A stretch of 64,000 nucleotides of DNA from assembly GCF_003337435.1 (NCBI RefSeq), contig NZ_QPJS01000002.1, positions 310,001-374,000 of the forward strand, given 5' to 3'. Under the pieces are notes generated by a model that had not been told where the DNA came from, did no database searches, and saw only the letters and a list, made by a program, of their open reading frames with translations. Position numbers and translations under genes: made by a program. Positions 1 to 8,220 of this stretch are shown here, piece by piece (position 1 is the stretch's first letter; each line of letters starts with the position of its first letter). Source of the stretch: Schleiferia thermophila. GTDB taxonomy: Bacteria > Bacteroidota > Bacteroidia > Flavobacteriales > Schleiferiaceae.

Positions 1-1608
1 GTTTTCGGTAATAGCCCTCACCAGACTCGCCTCTTCTCTTGTAATTGTACCTGAAAAAGAAACCTCTCCCTCAGAGGAGATGGTCAGGGTGCCAGTTTTA
101 TCAAACACAAAATGCTGAATATCAGATAGCTTCTCTACAGTTGGGGCATCTTTCAGGTACAATCCCTTCCTGCCGAGATGCAGCATCATAGTGCTCTCAG
201 CAAATGGAGCTGCCAGTGCCAAAGCGCATGGACAGGCCACAATAAGCACTGCTGTAAGCACATTCAAGGCAGTAGAAGCATCAAAGGGAAGCCATGCTAA
301 AAATCCACCTAATGCAACAACCAGCAACCAAAGGGTAAATCGCTTGCTGATTTTATCGGTAAGGTCTTTAATGAGTTTTATGTCTTTTTTGTGCGTGTGT
401 TGATTCCACACACCGGTCAGATAGCTTTGATCAAGGGGCTTAAGAGACTTTACCAGAATTCGCTCGCCTTTTTGACGGCCACCGGCATAAATTCGATCAC
501 CGGGATTTTTTACTAATGGAATGGCTTCACCTGTCACAAAGGAATTGTCAATCAATGCTTTGCCCTCTACTAATATAGCGTCAACTGGTACAATTTCATC
601 GCTGTGAATTCGGAGGAAATCGCCTTGTTCGATTTTGCCAATTGCAACAATCTCCTCACTGCCATCTTCCTTGACACGAGTAACAGCCATCGGAAAATAA
701 GCCGCATAATCCCTGTCAAACGAAAGTCTTTCATATGTTTTTCTCTGGTAATATTTTCCGATAAGCAGAAAAAAGAGGAGGCCTGCAAGTGAGTCAAAAA
801 AACCGGGTTCGTTCAAAATAAAAACCTCATAGAGACTTCTAAAGAAAATGATCAGGATACCCAGAACTATTGGAACATCTATGTTGATTACTTTATTTCT
901 CAGACCTGCCCATGCACTTTTGTAATATTCCTGGGATGAATAAAGCACTACCGGGAGCGACAGAACCATACTTACAAAACGAAAGTACCGAGCATAATTT
1001 TCGTCCCCGATATTGTTCATTCCTAGATATTCCGGTATCGACAGAAGCATGATGTTTCCAAAACAAAAGCCAGCTACAGCCAACTGATAGATCAGCGAAC
1101 GGTCATAAGAGTGGTTTTTCTTGTTTTCCCCTTGCACATCAGCTAAAGAAAGGGACGGTGGATAACCCAGATAACTAAGCAACTCAGCAAGATCTGAAAG
1201 TTTTATATCTGCTTCTCTGTAAGTGATTTGTGCAGTTCTTTTTGGAAAATTTACCACCACTGAAAGGACTCCTTTATGCAGTTTAGGGAGGTTTTCCAAT
1301 AGCCATACGCACGAACTACAGTGAATTTTCGGAAGATTCCAACGTACTACTGCTATTCCGCCGTCTTTAAAAGACAGGATTTTCTCCGCTATTTCCTTAT
1401 TATCTAAGTAATCATATCTGCCCTTTCCACCGGTTTTATGTTTCATGGTAACCCCGGCCGAAGGATTCAGGAGATAAAAATTCTCCAGAGAATTTTCTTT
1501 CAGTATCTGATAAACCTGCTTACATCCATGACAGCAAAAAGCTTTATTATCAAAATCAACCCTTTCGTCTTCAATGGATTCACCGCAATGAAAGCAATAG
1601 TCTCCCAT
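1..1608 (-). CDS. ccoI: CcoI/FixI-type copper-translocating P-type ATPase, 3' part missing
   Basis: Inner-membrane P1B-type ATPase, probably exporting copper for assembly of cbb3 cytochrome oxidase. The 536 visible codons start at ATG 1608 with an N-terminal cysteine-rich metal-binding segment (YCFHCGE and CCHGCKQ within the first 30 residues), the extra domain typical of CcoI rather than CopA. A heavy-metal domain with a CSSC motif, transmembrane segments and the actuator region follow. The ion-binding motif CPC is at C459-P460-C461 and the phosphorylation motif DKTGT starts at D503. The ATP-binding domain and C-terminus lie beyond the left edge. It is divergent from a Crp/Fnr regulator, the usual arrangement at one end of a Bacteroidota cco cluster; the oxidase genes themselves would lie outside the window. 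The CcoI assignment is firm from domain layout; copper specificity is inferred from CPC and context. Confidence 0.87.
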   Translation of the reverse strand, partial: MGDYCFHCGESIEDERVDFDNKAFCCHGCKQVYQILKENSLENFYLLNPSAGVTMKHKTGGKGRYDYLDNKEIAEKILSFKDGGIAVVRWNLPKIHCSSCVWLLENLPKLHKGVLSVVVNFPKRTAQITYREADIKLSDLAELLSYLGYPPSLSLADVQGENKKNHSYDRSLIYQLAVAGFCFGNIMLLSIPEYLGMNNIGDENYARYFRFVSMVLSLPVVLYSSQEYYKSAWAGLRNKVINIDVPIVLGILIIFFRSLYEVFILNEPGFFDSLAGLLFFLLIGKYYQRKTYERLSFDRDYAAYFPMAVTRVKEDGSEEIVAIGKIEQGDFLRIHSDEIVPVDAILVEGKALIDNSFVTGEAIPLVKNPGDRIYAGGRQKGERILVKSLKPLDQSYLTGVWNQHTHKKDIKLIKDLTDKISKRFTLWLLVVALGGFLAWLPFDASTALNVLTAVLIVACPCALALAAPFAESTMMLHLGRKGLYLKDAPTVEKLSDIQHFVFDKTGTLTISSEGEVSFSGTITREEASLVRAITEN

Positions 1609-1698
1609 ATCACCCAATTCTTCACAAAGATTTGAATGTGAGGGACGGTAAACGATGATAAAACTCAATAAAACATCCCAATTATCATAAAAGTTTGC

Positions 1699-1706
1699 TA
1701 TTTTTG
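1699..1706 (+). promoter_or_regulatory. -7 box of the Crp/Fnr gene
   Basis: TATTTTTG matches the Bacteroidota sigma-ABfr -7 consensus TAnnTTTG, 17 bases before the ATG at 1724. I see no convincing -33 TTTG at the usual 19-base spacing, so activation by a regulator is possible. Confidence 0.45.
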
Positions 1707-1723
1707 TCATATCAATAAATGCC

Positions 1724-2431
1724 ATGAAATCAGACATTCCACTGTCATGTAACACATGTGTTACATTTAAAATATCGCAGCTCAGAGCGCTTCACAACGG
1801 TGAGCTGGACTTCATCGAGAGGGAGAAAGGTTGCTCTTTCTTTAAAAAAGGACAGACCCTTCTGGTTGAGGGCAGCAGGAACAACGGAGTCTACTGTATT
1901 CATAAAGGCAAAGTAAAAATTACCCGGATGGGTCCAGAGGGGAAGGAACAAATTATACGGTTTGGGAAAGAAGGAGACTTGATCGGGTACAGATCGCTCC
2001 TCAGTGGAGAGCCCGTAAGTGCATCAGTATATGCTATGGAAGAGACCCATGCATGTTTTCTCCCCAAGCACGTACTTTTTCATTTTATTCAAAGCAACCC
2101 GGCTTTTACCCTTGACCTTATGAAACTGGCCTGTAAAGATCTCGGTGATGCGGGAAAAATTATCACAAATCTGGCTCAAAAATCCGTTAGAGAGCGTCTC
2201 GCAGAAGTGCTTTTGATTATTTACAATACCTTCGGAGAAGATGAGGAAGGTTGTCTAAATGTGACCATAACCCGGGAAGAAATTGCCAATATGGTGGGCA
2301 CTGCCACCGAAACCGTTATACGGCTACTTTCAGAATTCAAAGACGACCACCTTATTGAAAACAAAGGAAGAAAAATCAAATTGCTCAATAGAAGAGAACT
2401 TGCCCACATCGGAAACGTTTACGATTACTAA
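1724..2431 (+). CDS. Crp/Fnr family transcriptional regulator
   Basis: Cytoplasmic DNA-binding regulator of 235 aa, full length for the family. An N-terminal cyclic-nucleotide-binding-like beta-roll spans about residues 30-130, then a dimerisation helix, then a winged helix-turn-helix with the recognition segment at about 182-204 (TREEIANMVGTATETVIRLL). A CxxC pair (C9, C12) with C37 and C111 recalls FNR-like sensors and might hold an iron-sulfur cluster, but the spacing differs from E. coli FNR, so redox sensing is only inferred. Its position divergent from ccoI suggests control of respiratory genes under low oxygen. A perfect 18-bp palindrome lies inside the first codons (1748-1765) and could be an autoregulatory site. 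alkB follows 12 bases downstream on the same strand and may be co-transcribed. Confidence 0.88.
   Translation: MKSDIPLSCNTCVTFKISQLRALHNGELDFIEREKGCSFFKKGQTLLVEGSRNNGVYCIHKGKVKITRMGPEGKEQIIRFGKEGDLIGYRSLLSGEPVSASVYAMEETHACFLPKHVLFHFIQSNPAFTLDLMKLACKDLGDAGKIITNLAQKSVRERLAEVLLIIYNTFGEDEEGCLNVTITREEIANMVGTATETVIRLLSEFKDDHLIENKGRKIKLLNRRELAHIGNVYDY
1748..1765. promoter_or_regulatory. 18-bp perfect palindrome at the start of the regulator gene
   Basis: TGTAACACATGTGTTACA is its own reverse complement. It starts 24 bases into the regulator's coding sequence and about 42 bases after the -7 box, a position where a bound dimer could block transcription. Its half-sites (TGTAA-N8-TTACA) resemble Crp/Fnr half-sites in outline only. 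Operator function is inferred. Confidence 0.35.
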
Positions 2432-2443
2432 ACGGCTAACAAG

Positions 2444-3511
2444 ATGAGACGCTACAGGTATTTGCTTGCATTTACCATTACGCTATCTACATTAGTCTCA
2501 TTTCAACTTACTGGCTGGTTGTCGTTTGCAACAGTTGTTTATGCTTTTGGAATTTTGCCTCTTCTGGAATTGATTTTACCTCCCGAATCAACAAATTTAT
2601 CAAAACCAGAGGAAGAAGTTTTTGCTAAAGATAAAATATTCGACTTTTTTATTTTATTGGCTGCATTTTCCCAATTTTCCCTTTTTGTGTATTTCCTTGT
2701 AAATGTGTCTCAACTACGCCCCGATGATGTAACTTTTTGGGGTAGATCACTATCCTTTGGGGTTCACACCGGAGTAATGGGCATCAATGTGGGTCATGAA
2801 CTGGGCCATCGAACAGAAAAATGGATGCAGCGCATTGCCATGGGCTTATTAAGTACATCACTCTATGCACATTTTTATATCGAACACAACTTCGGACACC
2901 ACAAAAATGTAGGAACTCCTTATGATCCTTCAACTGCCAGATACAACGAGTCGGTATACATCTTTTGGATCAGAGCTGTTTTTACGGGTATTCGTTCAGC
3001 TTACCGCATTCAATTGGATATATTAAGGAGGAGAAAACTCCCTTTTAACAGTCGTCACAATTTGTTTTTAATGCTAAGTGCAATACAGATTGCTCTGATT
3101 TCCATAGTGTATGGTATCTTTGGATGGATAGGGGTATTGGGTTTTCTAACATCTGCAATCACAGGTTTTCTATTGCTGGAGACAGTTAATTACATTGAGC
3201 ATTACGGATTGGCCAGAAAAATGGTCTCTGAAAGAAGATATGAAGATGTCAATGTAACACATTCCTGGAATTCGAATCACATCATTGGTCGAAGTGTACT
3301 TTTTGAACTCTCAAGACACAGCGACCATCATGAAAATCCACATAGAAAATACCAAATTCTCAAGCACTTTGATCAAAGTCCCCAGATGCCCACAGGGTAT
3401 CCCGGCATGATGCTGCTCACGCTCATACCGCCCCTCTGGTTTTCAATTATGAATAAAAAAATCAAAATACTTAATGGAAATTTCCAAGGAAGAGCTGCTG
3501 TACAAGCTTAA
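2444..3511 (+). CDS. alkB: AlkB-like membrane alkane 1-monooxygenase
   Basis: Integral-membrane non-haem di-iron hydroxylase, expected to convert alkanes to 1-alkanols using rubredoxin-delivered electrons. At 355 aa it has the right length and several hydrophobic spans. All diagnostic histidine boxes are present: HELGH at 118-122, EHNFGHH at 147-153, the AlkB signature NYIEHYGL at 249-256, and RHSDHH at 291-296. These separate it from plain fatty-acid desaturases, which lack the NYIEHYGL box. It follows the Crp/Fnr gene by 12 bases and its end overlaps the thioesterase start by 38 bases, implying one transcript. No rubredoxin or rubredoxin reductase gene is visible nearby, so the partner must be elsewhere. 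Substrate range cannot be read from sequence; related enzymes act on terminal methyl groups of other lipids. Confidence 0.88.
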   Translation: MRRYRYLLAFTITLSTLVSFQLTGWLSFATVVYAFGILPLLELILPPESTNLSKPEEEVFAKDKIFDFFILLAAFSQFSLFVYFLVNVSQLRPDDVTFWGRSLSFGVHTGVMGINVGHELGHRTEKWMQRIAMGLLSTSLYAHFYIEHNFGHHKNVGTPYDPSTARYNESVYIFWIRAVFTGIRSAYRIQLDILRRRKLPFNSRHNLFLMLSAIQIALISIVYGIFGWIGVLGFLTSAITGFLLLETVNYIEHYGLARKMVSERRYEDVNVTHSWNSNHIIGRSVLFELSRHSDHHENPHRKYQILKHFDQSPQMPTGYPGMMLLTLIPPLWFSIMNKKIKILNGNFQGRAAVQA

Positions 3512-3899
3512 TGTACGCCAGCGTACTACTCTGATGGATACACTTCATATTTCCTATACCGATGTAGGTCCAGATTATCTAGTAGCTGAAATGCCAGTTT
3601 CACCAGCTGTGCATCAACCATATGGTGTGCTTCACGGCGGAGCCACTGCTGCACTGGCCGAAAGTGTAGGAAGTGCTGCATCAGCACTATTTATCGATCA
3701 CAACTCACAGGAAGTATATGGAATCGAAATAAGCTGTAACCATTTGAGATCTGTCTCTTCCGGTATGGTGATTGCCACAGCAAAGGCCATTCATATCGGG
3801 AGAAGCATTCATCTGTGGGAAATACTGGTAAAAGATACCAATGGAAAGTTGATATCCCATTGTAAACTCACCAATATGGTAGTCAGTAAACGAAATTAA
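3474..3899 (+). CDS. PaaI/MenI-type hotdog-fold acyl-CoA thioesterase
   Basis: Cytoplasmic thioesterase of 141 aa, the usual length of a single hotdog domain. The family signature is clear: VHQPYGVLHGGATAALAESV at about residues 47-66, where the HGG turn and the following glutamate on the long helix carry the active site. The ATG at 3474 is chosen although it overlaps alkB by 38 bases, because the next ATG (3534) would remove the first strand of the fold. Family members hydrolyse phenylacetyl-, hydroxybenzoyl- or dihydroxynaphthoyl-CoA; coupling to alkB suggests an acyl-CoA from alkane or fatty-acid oxidation, but that is inference. Confidence 0.83.
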   Translation: MEISKEELLYKLNVRQRTTLMDTLHISYTDVGPDYLVAEMPVSPAVHQPYGVLHGGATAALAESVGSAASALFIDHNSQEVYGIEISCNHLRSVSSGMVIATAKAIHIGRSIHLWEILVKDTNGKLISHCKLTNMVVSKRN

Positions 3900-3925
3900 A
3901 CAGATAACTTTGCTGAAAATTAATC

Positions 3926-4468
3926 ATGTCTGCAAAACATCAAGTAATTGGGTTGTTGGTGGGGTTTGCTATAATAGCAGGGTGCAAGAAAAAAAATACA
4001 AGTCAACAAGATCCACCTCTTGCACCACTTAGTGAAATTCTTCCCGGGACCTGGTCCGTTACCGATTTTAGCGGGAGTGCCTCTTTGAATCTTTCAGGGG
4101 TTGAATATCAGCTGGAAAGGAGAATAAAAAGCGGTGAGCTGATTGCGGTTTTTCCTTCAGACCTTTCGCAAATGCATTTCAGTGGTGAGGGGATTTTCGA
4201 AACGTCTATCAAAGTATCTGGTCAGATTCTGCAGAAAATGGACCAACCATTTAGTTATTCAGAACAAAACACTTTGTATACAATCACTTTCGTTGGTACT
4301 AACTCTTTGAACCTCGCTCCTGGTACAGCTTCAGGTGGTGAAACCACTGCCGATATCCGGAGAAACAACACCACTGAAATAGTACTTCTCATAAGCCAGT
4401 CAGAAAACATTGAGAATCTTGGACCAATAATCTTTAGGAACGAATACACCCTTCAAAAAAATCCATGA
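3926..4468 (+). CDS. Uncharacterised lipoprotein
   Basis: A 180-aa protein with a lipoprotein signal peptide: a hydrophobic stretch ending in the lipobox IAGC, with Cys20 as the lipidated residue, then a lysine- and polar-rich linker. The rest is a predicted beta-rich domain starting with a LPGTWSVTDF-type segment seen in Bacteroidota lipocalin-like lipoproteins. I do not recognise a defined family. Its stop overlaps the cytidylate kinase start by 4 bases (ATGA), so the two are translationally coupled. Location is the outer or inner membrane periplasmic leaflet. Confidence 0.72.
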   Translation: MSAKHQVIGLLVGFAIIAGCKKKNTSQQDPPLAPLSEILPGTWSVTDFSGSASLNLSGVEYQLERRIKSGELIAVFPSDLSQMHFSGEGIFETSIKVSGQILQKMDQPFSYSEQNTLYTITFVGTNSLNLAPGTASGGETTADIRRNNTTEIVLLISQSENIENLGPIIFRNEYTLQKNP

Positions 4469-5175
4469 ATCTCAAACCCATTACCATTGCAATCGACGGA
4501 TATTCTTCAACCGGCAAGTCCACACTTGCAAAGGATCTGGCTGTAGCGTTGGGCCTTAATTACATTGACTCAGGAGCTATGTATCGCGCAGTCGCATTAT
4601 TTGCACTGGAAAACGGCCTAGCCCGAAATGGTAAAGTATCCTCTGAATTAATTAAAATATTAGACAGTATAGATATTTCATTCCATTTCAACCCATTGAC
4701 CAAAAAAAGCGACACGCTTCTAAATGGAGTAAATGTAGAAGAAAAAATCCGCGAAAAAGCTGTGAGCGACATTGTAAGTGAGGTGGCTGCAATTCCCGAG
4801 GTTCGTCGTCATCTGGTGAAACTGCAAAAAAATCTTGGCAAAGGAGGTGGAGTCGTAATGGATGGACGTGATATCGGATCGGTTGTCTTCCCAAATGCGG
4901 AGTTAAAAATTTTTATGACCGCCGACGAAGATGTACGGGTAAACAGACGATGGGCTGAATTGAAATCCAAAGGGTATAGCCCTTCATTTGACGAAGTAAG
5001 AGAGAATCTACGGCATCGGGACCATCTTGACTCAACCCGGGAGGATAGCCCTTTGACAAGAACAAACGATGCAATATTGCTTGACAATACCAATCTTAAT
5101 CAAGAAGAACAACTTCAGTTGGCGATAAATTGGGCAAAAAAAGCCGCTGAAGACCTCCCGTGTGTAAAATATTAG
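4465..5175 (+). CDS. cmk: Cytidylate kinase
   Basis: Cytoplasmic enzyme phosphorylating CMP and dCMP with ATP. At 236 aa it is of normal length. The P-loop is at the N-terminus (AIDGYSSTGKST, about residues 9-20), followed by the CMP-binding segment IDSGAMYRAVALFAL, the VVMDGRDIGSVVFPNA motif (about residues 129-144) and the lid region with the RRW/R..RD arginines (NRRWAEL, LRHRDHLDSTRED). The ATG overlaps the lipoprotein's stop codon. Its 3' end overlaps the convergent acyl-CoA-binding-protein gene by 4 bases, so there is no room for a terminator between them. Confidence 0.94.
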   Translation: MNLKPITIAIDGYSSTGKSTLAKDLAVALGLNYIDSGAMYRAVALFALENGLARNGKVSSELIKILDSIDISFHFNPLTKKSDTLLNGVNVEEKIREKAVSDIVSEVAAIPEVRRHLVKLQKNLGKGGGVVMDGRDIGSVVFPNAELKIFMTADEDVRVNRRWAELKSKGYSPSFDEVRENLRHRDHLDSTREDSPLTRTNDAILLDNTNLNQEEQLQLAINWAKKAAEDLPCVKY

Positions 5176-5435
5176 ACAAACGGTTTTCTTGACAATTTAA
5201 TGAATTCAACCTTAGCCTCAGAAGCCTCCATTCCTTTGAGTTTTTGCCATGCATCGTGAATCAATGTCTCAAGAACCATAGAAAACCTTTCAGGCCTTTT
5301 TCTATTGTTATCACCATGCAGAGCCTGATTTTTGTAGGCCATTAGCAAAACATATACGTCTAGTGGAAAATTCTTTGAACTCACCTGGTGTAATGCCATT
5401 TCAAACTCTGTATCCAAAGCTTTTCGGGTTGGCAT
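5172..5435 (-). CDS. Acyl-CoA-binding protein (ACBP family)
   Basis: Small cytoplasmic four-helix protein that binds long-chain acyl-CoA. The ACBP pattern is readable across its length: EFEMALHQV near the start, LLMAYKNQALHGDNN (the conserved Y-K-QA..G..N element), then RP..F, DAWQKLKGM and EAKVEFIKL. I prefer the ATG at 5435 (87 aa), which leaves eight residues before the first helix as in other ACBPs; an upstream ATG at 5459 would give 95 aa. ACBPs are universal in eukaryotes but patchy in bacteria, where Bacteroidota often carry one. It could buffer acyl-CoA for the beta-oxidation and alkane genes of the window. Confidence 0.78.
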   Translation of the reverse strand: MPTRKALDTEFEMALHQVSSKNFPLDVYVLLMAYKNQALHGDNNRKRPERFSMVLETLIHDAWQKLKGMEASEAKVEFIKLSRKPFV

Positions 5436-5563
5436 TATAGCAATTTCATCCAGATACATGAACGATAGTTTGAGTTTTTGATAATTTAGACGAACTCATT
5501 TGAAAAAAGGTTAGAGCTGAACACCAATTATTTTGACATTGCGGTAGTTTAAAATGAAAAAAC

Positions 5564-5893
5564 TTAGTCCGATATGTCAATGATATAAATATGCTCCCCT
5601 GGTCGCTTGAAGTAATATTGCTCCCTGGCAAATTTTTCAAGCATTTCCGGGTTGCTTTCCAATTGCTTCAACAGTTCTCTGTCCTTTTCAATTTCAGTTT
5701 TGTAATATTCGATGCTTCTTTTTGTTTCGGTTATTTCTTTATACAATTTGTAATGAATTTTAAGGGAATGTGTATCTAAGAAAGTCATCCATAGGAGAAA
5801 AAAAACTCCAGAAAGAAAATATCTGTTTTTTAGTCGATTAGCTAACGGACTACCGTATACTTTTGACAATTTGATTTTTATCTGGCGAAACAT
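5564..5893 (-). CDS. DivIC/FtsB-like septum formation initiator
   Basis: Bitopic inner-membrane division protein, part of an FtsLBQ-type divisome subcomplex. One transmembrane segment (about 20-38) is followed by a periplasmic coiled coil and the family's ending, here EMLEKFAREQYYFKRPGEHIYII. ATG 5893 (109 aa) is chosen; the upstream extension to 5926 would need a TTG start and adds a cysteine-rich tail unlike the family. The next gene on this strand, the ACBP, starts about 130 bases downstream. Confidence 0.8.
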   Translation of the reverse strand: MFRQIKIKLSKVYGSPLANRLKNRYFLSGVFFLLWMTFLDTHSLKIHYKLYKEITETKRSIEYYKTEIEKDRELLKQLESNPEMLEKFAREQYYFKRPGEHIYIIDISD

Positions 5894-5965
5894 CAACTCG
5901 AATTTAAAACATTTAAAACATAACAATTCCTGTTTTCTGAAATATCTTCCAACAGCACCTTGTTA

Positions 5966-6979
5966 CTATTCTACTACCCAGGTGATATTGCCAGCGATCA
6001 GCTTACTGATGCTTGCGTCTGTACTTTTGGATTTAGCCAAATTTAATTGGTGATTGACCAGATATTCGTACGTAGGTCTGCTGGTTTGATAAAAAATCCC
6101 GAAAGGACGAGGGAAAAATGACTCTGAACCCGGCATTTCAAAAAAATTAGCCAGCATCCATGCTTTGTTCAAATCGCTGGGATCGTGGATCCAAAGGTCG
6201 TCAGGAGAGTAGCTTCCATCCAGAGGTACAATTTCTGGCCTACAACCATCTAACCTAATCCCTTTATCACGATTGGTCCCAAAAATCAACGGTTCTCCTT
6301 TTATTAGGTTTATCGTTGTTTCTGCTTTTTGATTTTTATCTGAAAAGGCATTAAACGCACCATCGTTAAATACATTGCAATTCTGATATATTTCGACAAA
6401 TGAAGTACCGCTGTGATTGACTGCCTCTCGAAGTATATATCGAAGATGCTGTGGATCGCGATCAATTGTACGCGCCACAAAAGTGCCCTGGGCTCCCAAA
6501 GCCAATGCTATTGGATTTATAGGATGGTCGATAGTACCATATGGCGATGATTTGGTCTTTTTACCAAACTCTGAAGTAGGAGAATATTGACCTTTCGTCA
6601 ACCCATAAATTTCGTTATTAAAAAGCAGCACCTGAACATCGAGATTCCTTCGCAATAGATGAATGGTGTGATTTCCACCAATAGAAAGGCCATCTCCATC
6701 ACCAGTGATAATCCATACACTTAATTCGGGTCTAGTCATCTTAAGACCTGTCGCTATGGTTGCAGCTCTCCCGTGAATGCTGTGCATTCCATAGGTATTC
6801 ATATAATAGGGAAAACGGGAAGAGCATCCGATACCACTTACAAAAACAATTTCCTCTGGCTTTAATCCAGTTTCAGGTAATATCGATTGTACTTGTTTGA
6901 GAATGGAATAATCTCCACATCCCGGACACCATTTTACATCCTGGTCACTGGCAAAATCTTTTGCCGTCAAAGTACTCAT
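5966..6979 (-). CDS. korB: 2-oxoacid:ferredoxin oxidoreductase, beta subunit
   Basis: Thiamine-diphosphate subunit of a 2-oxoglutarate- or pyruvate-type ferredoxin oxidoreductase. The 337-aa protein shows the N-terminal KWCPGCGD motif that ligates the [4Fe-4S] cluster with a further cysteine (GIGCSS), then GRAATIATGLK and the thiamine-diphosphate/magnesium motif GDGDGLSIGGNH with NNEIYGLT. The extended C-terminus of about 100 residues is typical of Bacteroidota KorB. The alpha subunit usually sits directly upstream in the same operon, but here the upstream gene is the divergent peroxidase, so this subunit stands alone in the window. A -7 box TACCTTTG lies just before the start. Confidence 0.88.
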   Translation of the reverse strand: MSTLTAKDFASDQDVKWCPGCGDYSILKQVQSILPETGLKPEEIVFVSGIGCSSRFPYYMNTYGMHSIHGRAATIATGLKMTRPELSVWIITGDGDGLSIGGNHTIHLLRRNLDVQVLLFNNEIYGLTKGQYSPTSEFGKKTKSSPYGTIDHPINPIALALGAQGTFVARTIDRDPQHLRYILREAVNHSGTSFVEIYQNCNVFNDGAFNAFSDKNQKAETTINLIKGEPLIFGTNRDKGIRLDGCRPEIVPLDGSYSPDDLWIHDPSDLNKAWMLANFFEMPGSESFFPRPFGIFYQTSRPTYEYLVNHQLNLAKSKSTDASISKLIAGNITWVVE

Positions 6980-6996
6980 TTTTCTAAGTTTCTCTG

Positions 6997-7004
6997 CAAA
7001 GGTA
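6997..7004 (-). promoter_or_regulatory. -7 box of korB
   Basis: On the minus strand TACCTTTG fits TAnnTTTG and lies 18 bases upstream of the korB ATG (6979). A weak TTTC element sits about 20 bases further upstream at the -33 position. Confidence 0.5.
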
Positions 7005-7094
7005 CCTAAATGTTATATCTGATTGAAATGACCAAAATCAATTAAGAACCAACTAATAATAGGAATAATCTATTGCTAATTCATTTTGTTTGTT

Positions 7095-7125
7095 TTTGTT
7101 TATGAGTAAAGGAAAGCTATTTTTG
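7095..7125 (+). promoter_or_regulatory. Sigma-ABfr promoter of the peroxidase-azurin operon
   Basis: TTTG (7095-7098), 19 bases, then TATTTTTG (7118-7125): an exact match to the Bacteroidota consensus including spacing. Transcription should begin near 7132, which rules out the GTG at 7125 as a start codon and supports ATG 7146 for the peroxidase. Confidence 0.7.
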
Positions 7126-7145
7126 TGCAAAACAAATTTCATCCT

Positions 7146-8198
7146 ATGAAAAAAAATGCACTTGCACTGATGTCTGCTATAGTGTTGGCATACATAGCCG
7201 GACAAAGCTGTAATACAGGCTCTGAAAAATCAGGCTCTGCAGAAACTGTTTCTGCATTTACAGCAGAAGACACTGCTCTATGGAAAATAGCGACAAACAT
7301 CTTCAAACCGCTGCCCCCTTTGGAAATGGATCTTGAATCACCTCTCTTTAAGCTTGGTGAAAAGCTATATCATGAAACCGCCCTTTCTGCCAACAATCAG
7401 ATGAGCTGCAATACCTGCCATCAGGTGAAGAATTTCGGCGTCGACAATGAACCCACATCTCCCAGTTTTGATGGAAGTGCCAGGGGAGAGAGAAACAGCC
7501 CAAGCTCCTATCATGCGAGTTTGCATATAGCTCAATTTTGGGATGGAAGAGCTGCTGATCTGATAGAGCAGGCCAAAGGACCCATCTTAAACCCTATTGA
7601 AATGGGACTTAAAAACGAAAAAGAAGCAGTCAACAGGATTAAAGCAATCCCGGATTACAAAGCGCTGTTTGCTGAGGCCTTCCCCGGCGTAAAAGATCCA
7701 ATCACATACCACAACATTGCCCTAGCGATAGCAGAATACGAAAAGGCACTTATGAGTCCAGCGCCCTTTGATGCATATTTACAAGGGGACCTTTCTTCGC
7801 TGGACGAACAACAAAGAAAAGGCTTAAAGATTTTCATAGAAACGGGTTGTATTACTTGTCATACCGGAGTAAATTTAGGAGGTCACATGTTTCAGAAATT
7901 TGGACTTGTGAAGGGCCCTTATTGGGAATTTACCGGCTCCGAGCGAGAGGATGTAGGTCGATATGCCGTGACCAATAATGAAGCCGATATGTACGTATTT
8001 AAAGTACCTTCTTTGCGAAATGTCGAAAAAACCTGGCCGTATTTCCACGATGGTAGTGTAGCTGATCTTGGAAAAGCAGTAAAAATTATGGCTACAACGC
8101 AACTCGGCCGTGACTTAAGTAACGAACAAGTGAATGACATTGTCGCATTTTTGCGCAGCCTTACTGGTGAAATACCAAAACATATAGCGTCTAATTGA
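7146..8198 (+). CDS. Di-haem cytochrome c peroxidase (MauG/CCP family)
   Basis: Periplasmic enzyme reducing hydrogen peroxide to water with electrons from small redox proteins. The 350-aa product from ATG 7146 begins with a signal peptide ending around Cys22 (AGQSC), possibly a lipoprotein anchor though the lipobox is weak. Two haem c motifs are present: CNTCH at 88-92 and CITCH at 235-239, the latter on the high-potential haem whose distal ligand comes from the C-terminal domain. The segment WPYFHDGSVADLGKAV is the standard family ending. The azurin gene starts 22 bases downstream, so the electron donor is encoded in the same operon. The start is fixed by the promoter just upstream. Confidence 0.92.
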   Translation: MKKNALALMSAIVLAYIAGQSCNTGSEKSGSAETVSAFTAEDTALWKIATNIFKPLPPLEMDLESPLFKLGEKLYHETALSANNQMSCNTCHQVKNFGVDNEPTSPSFDGSARGERNSPSSYHASLHIAQFWDGRAADLIEQAKGPILNPIEMGLKNEKEAVNRIKAIPDYKALFAEAFPGVKDPITYHNIALAIAEYEKALMSPAPFDAYLQGDLSSLDEQQRKGLKIFIETGCITCHTGVNLGGHMFQKFGLVKGPYWEFTGSEREDVGRYAVTNNEADMYVFKVPSLRNVEKTWPYFHDGSVADLGKAVKIMATTQLGRDLSNEQVNDIVAFLRSLTGEIPKHIASN

Positions 8199-8220
8199 GT
8201 TAATAATAAAAATTAAAAAC

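Noticed and set aside
7125-7145. GTG start for the cytochrome c peroxidase
   Set aside because: The codon's first base is the last base of the -7 box, before the predicted transcript start; ATG 7146 gives a proper signal peptide.
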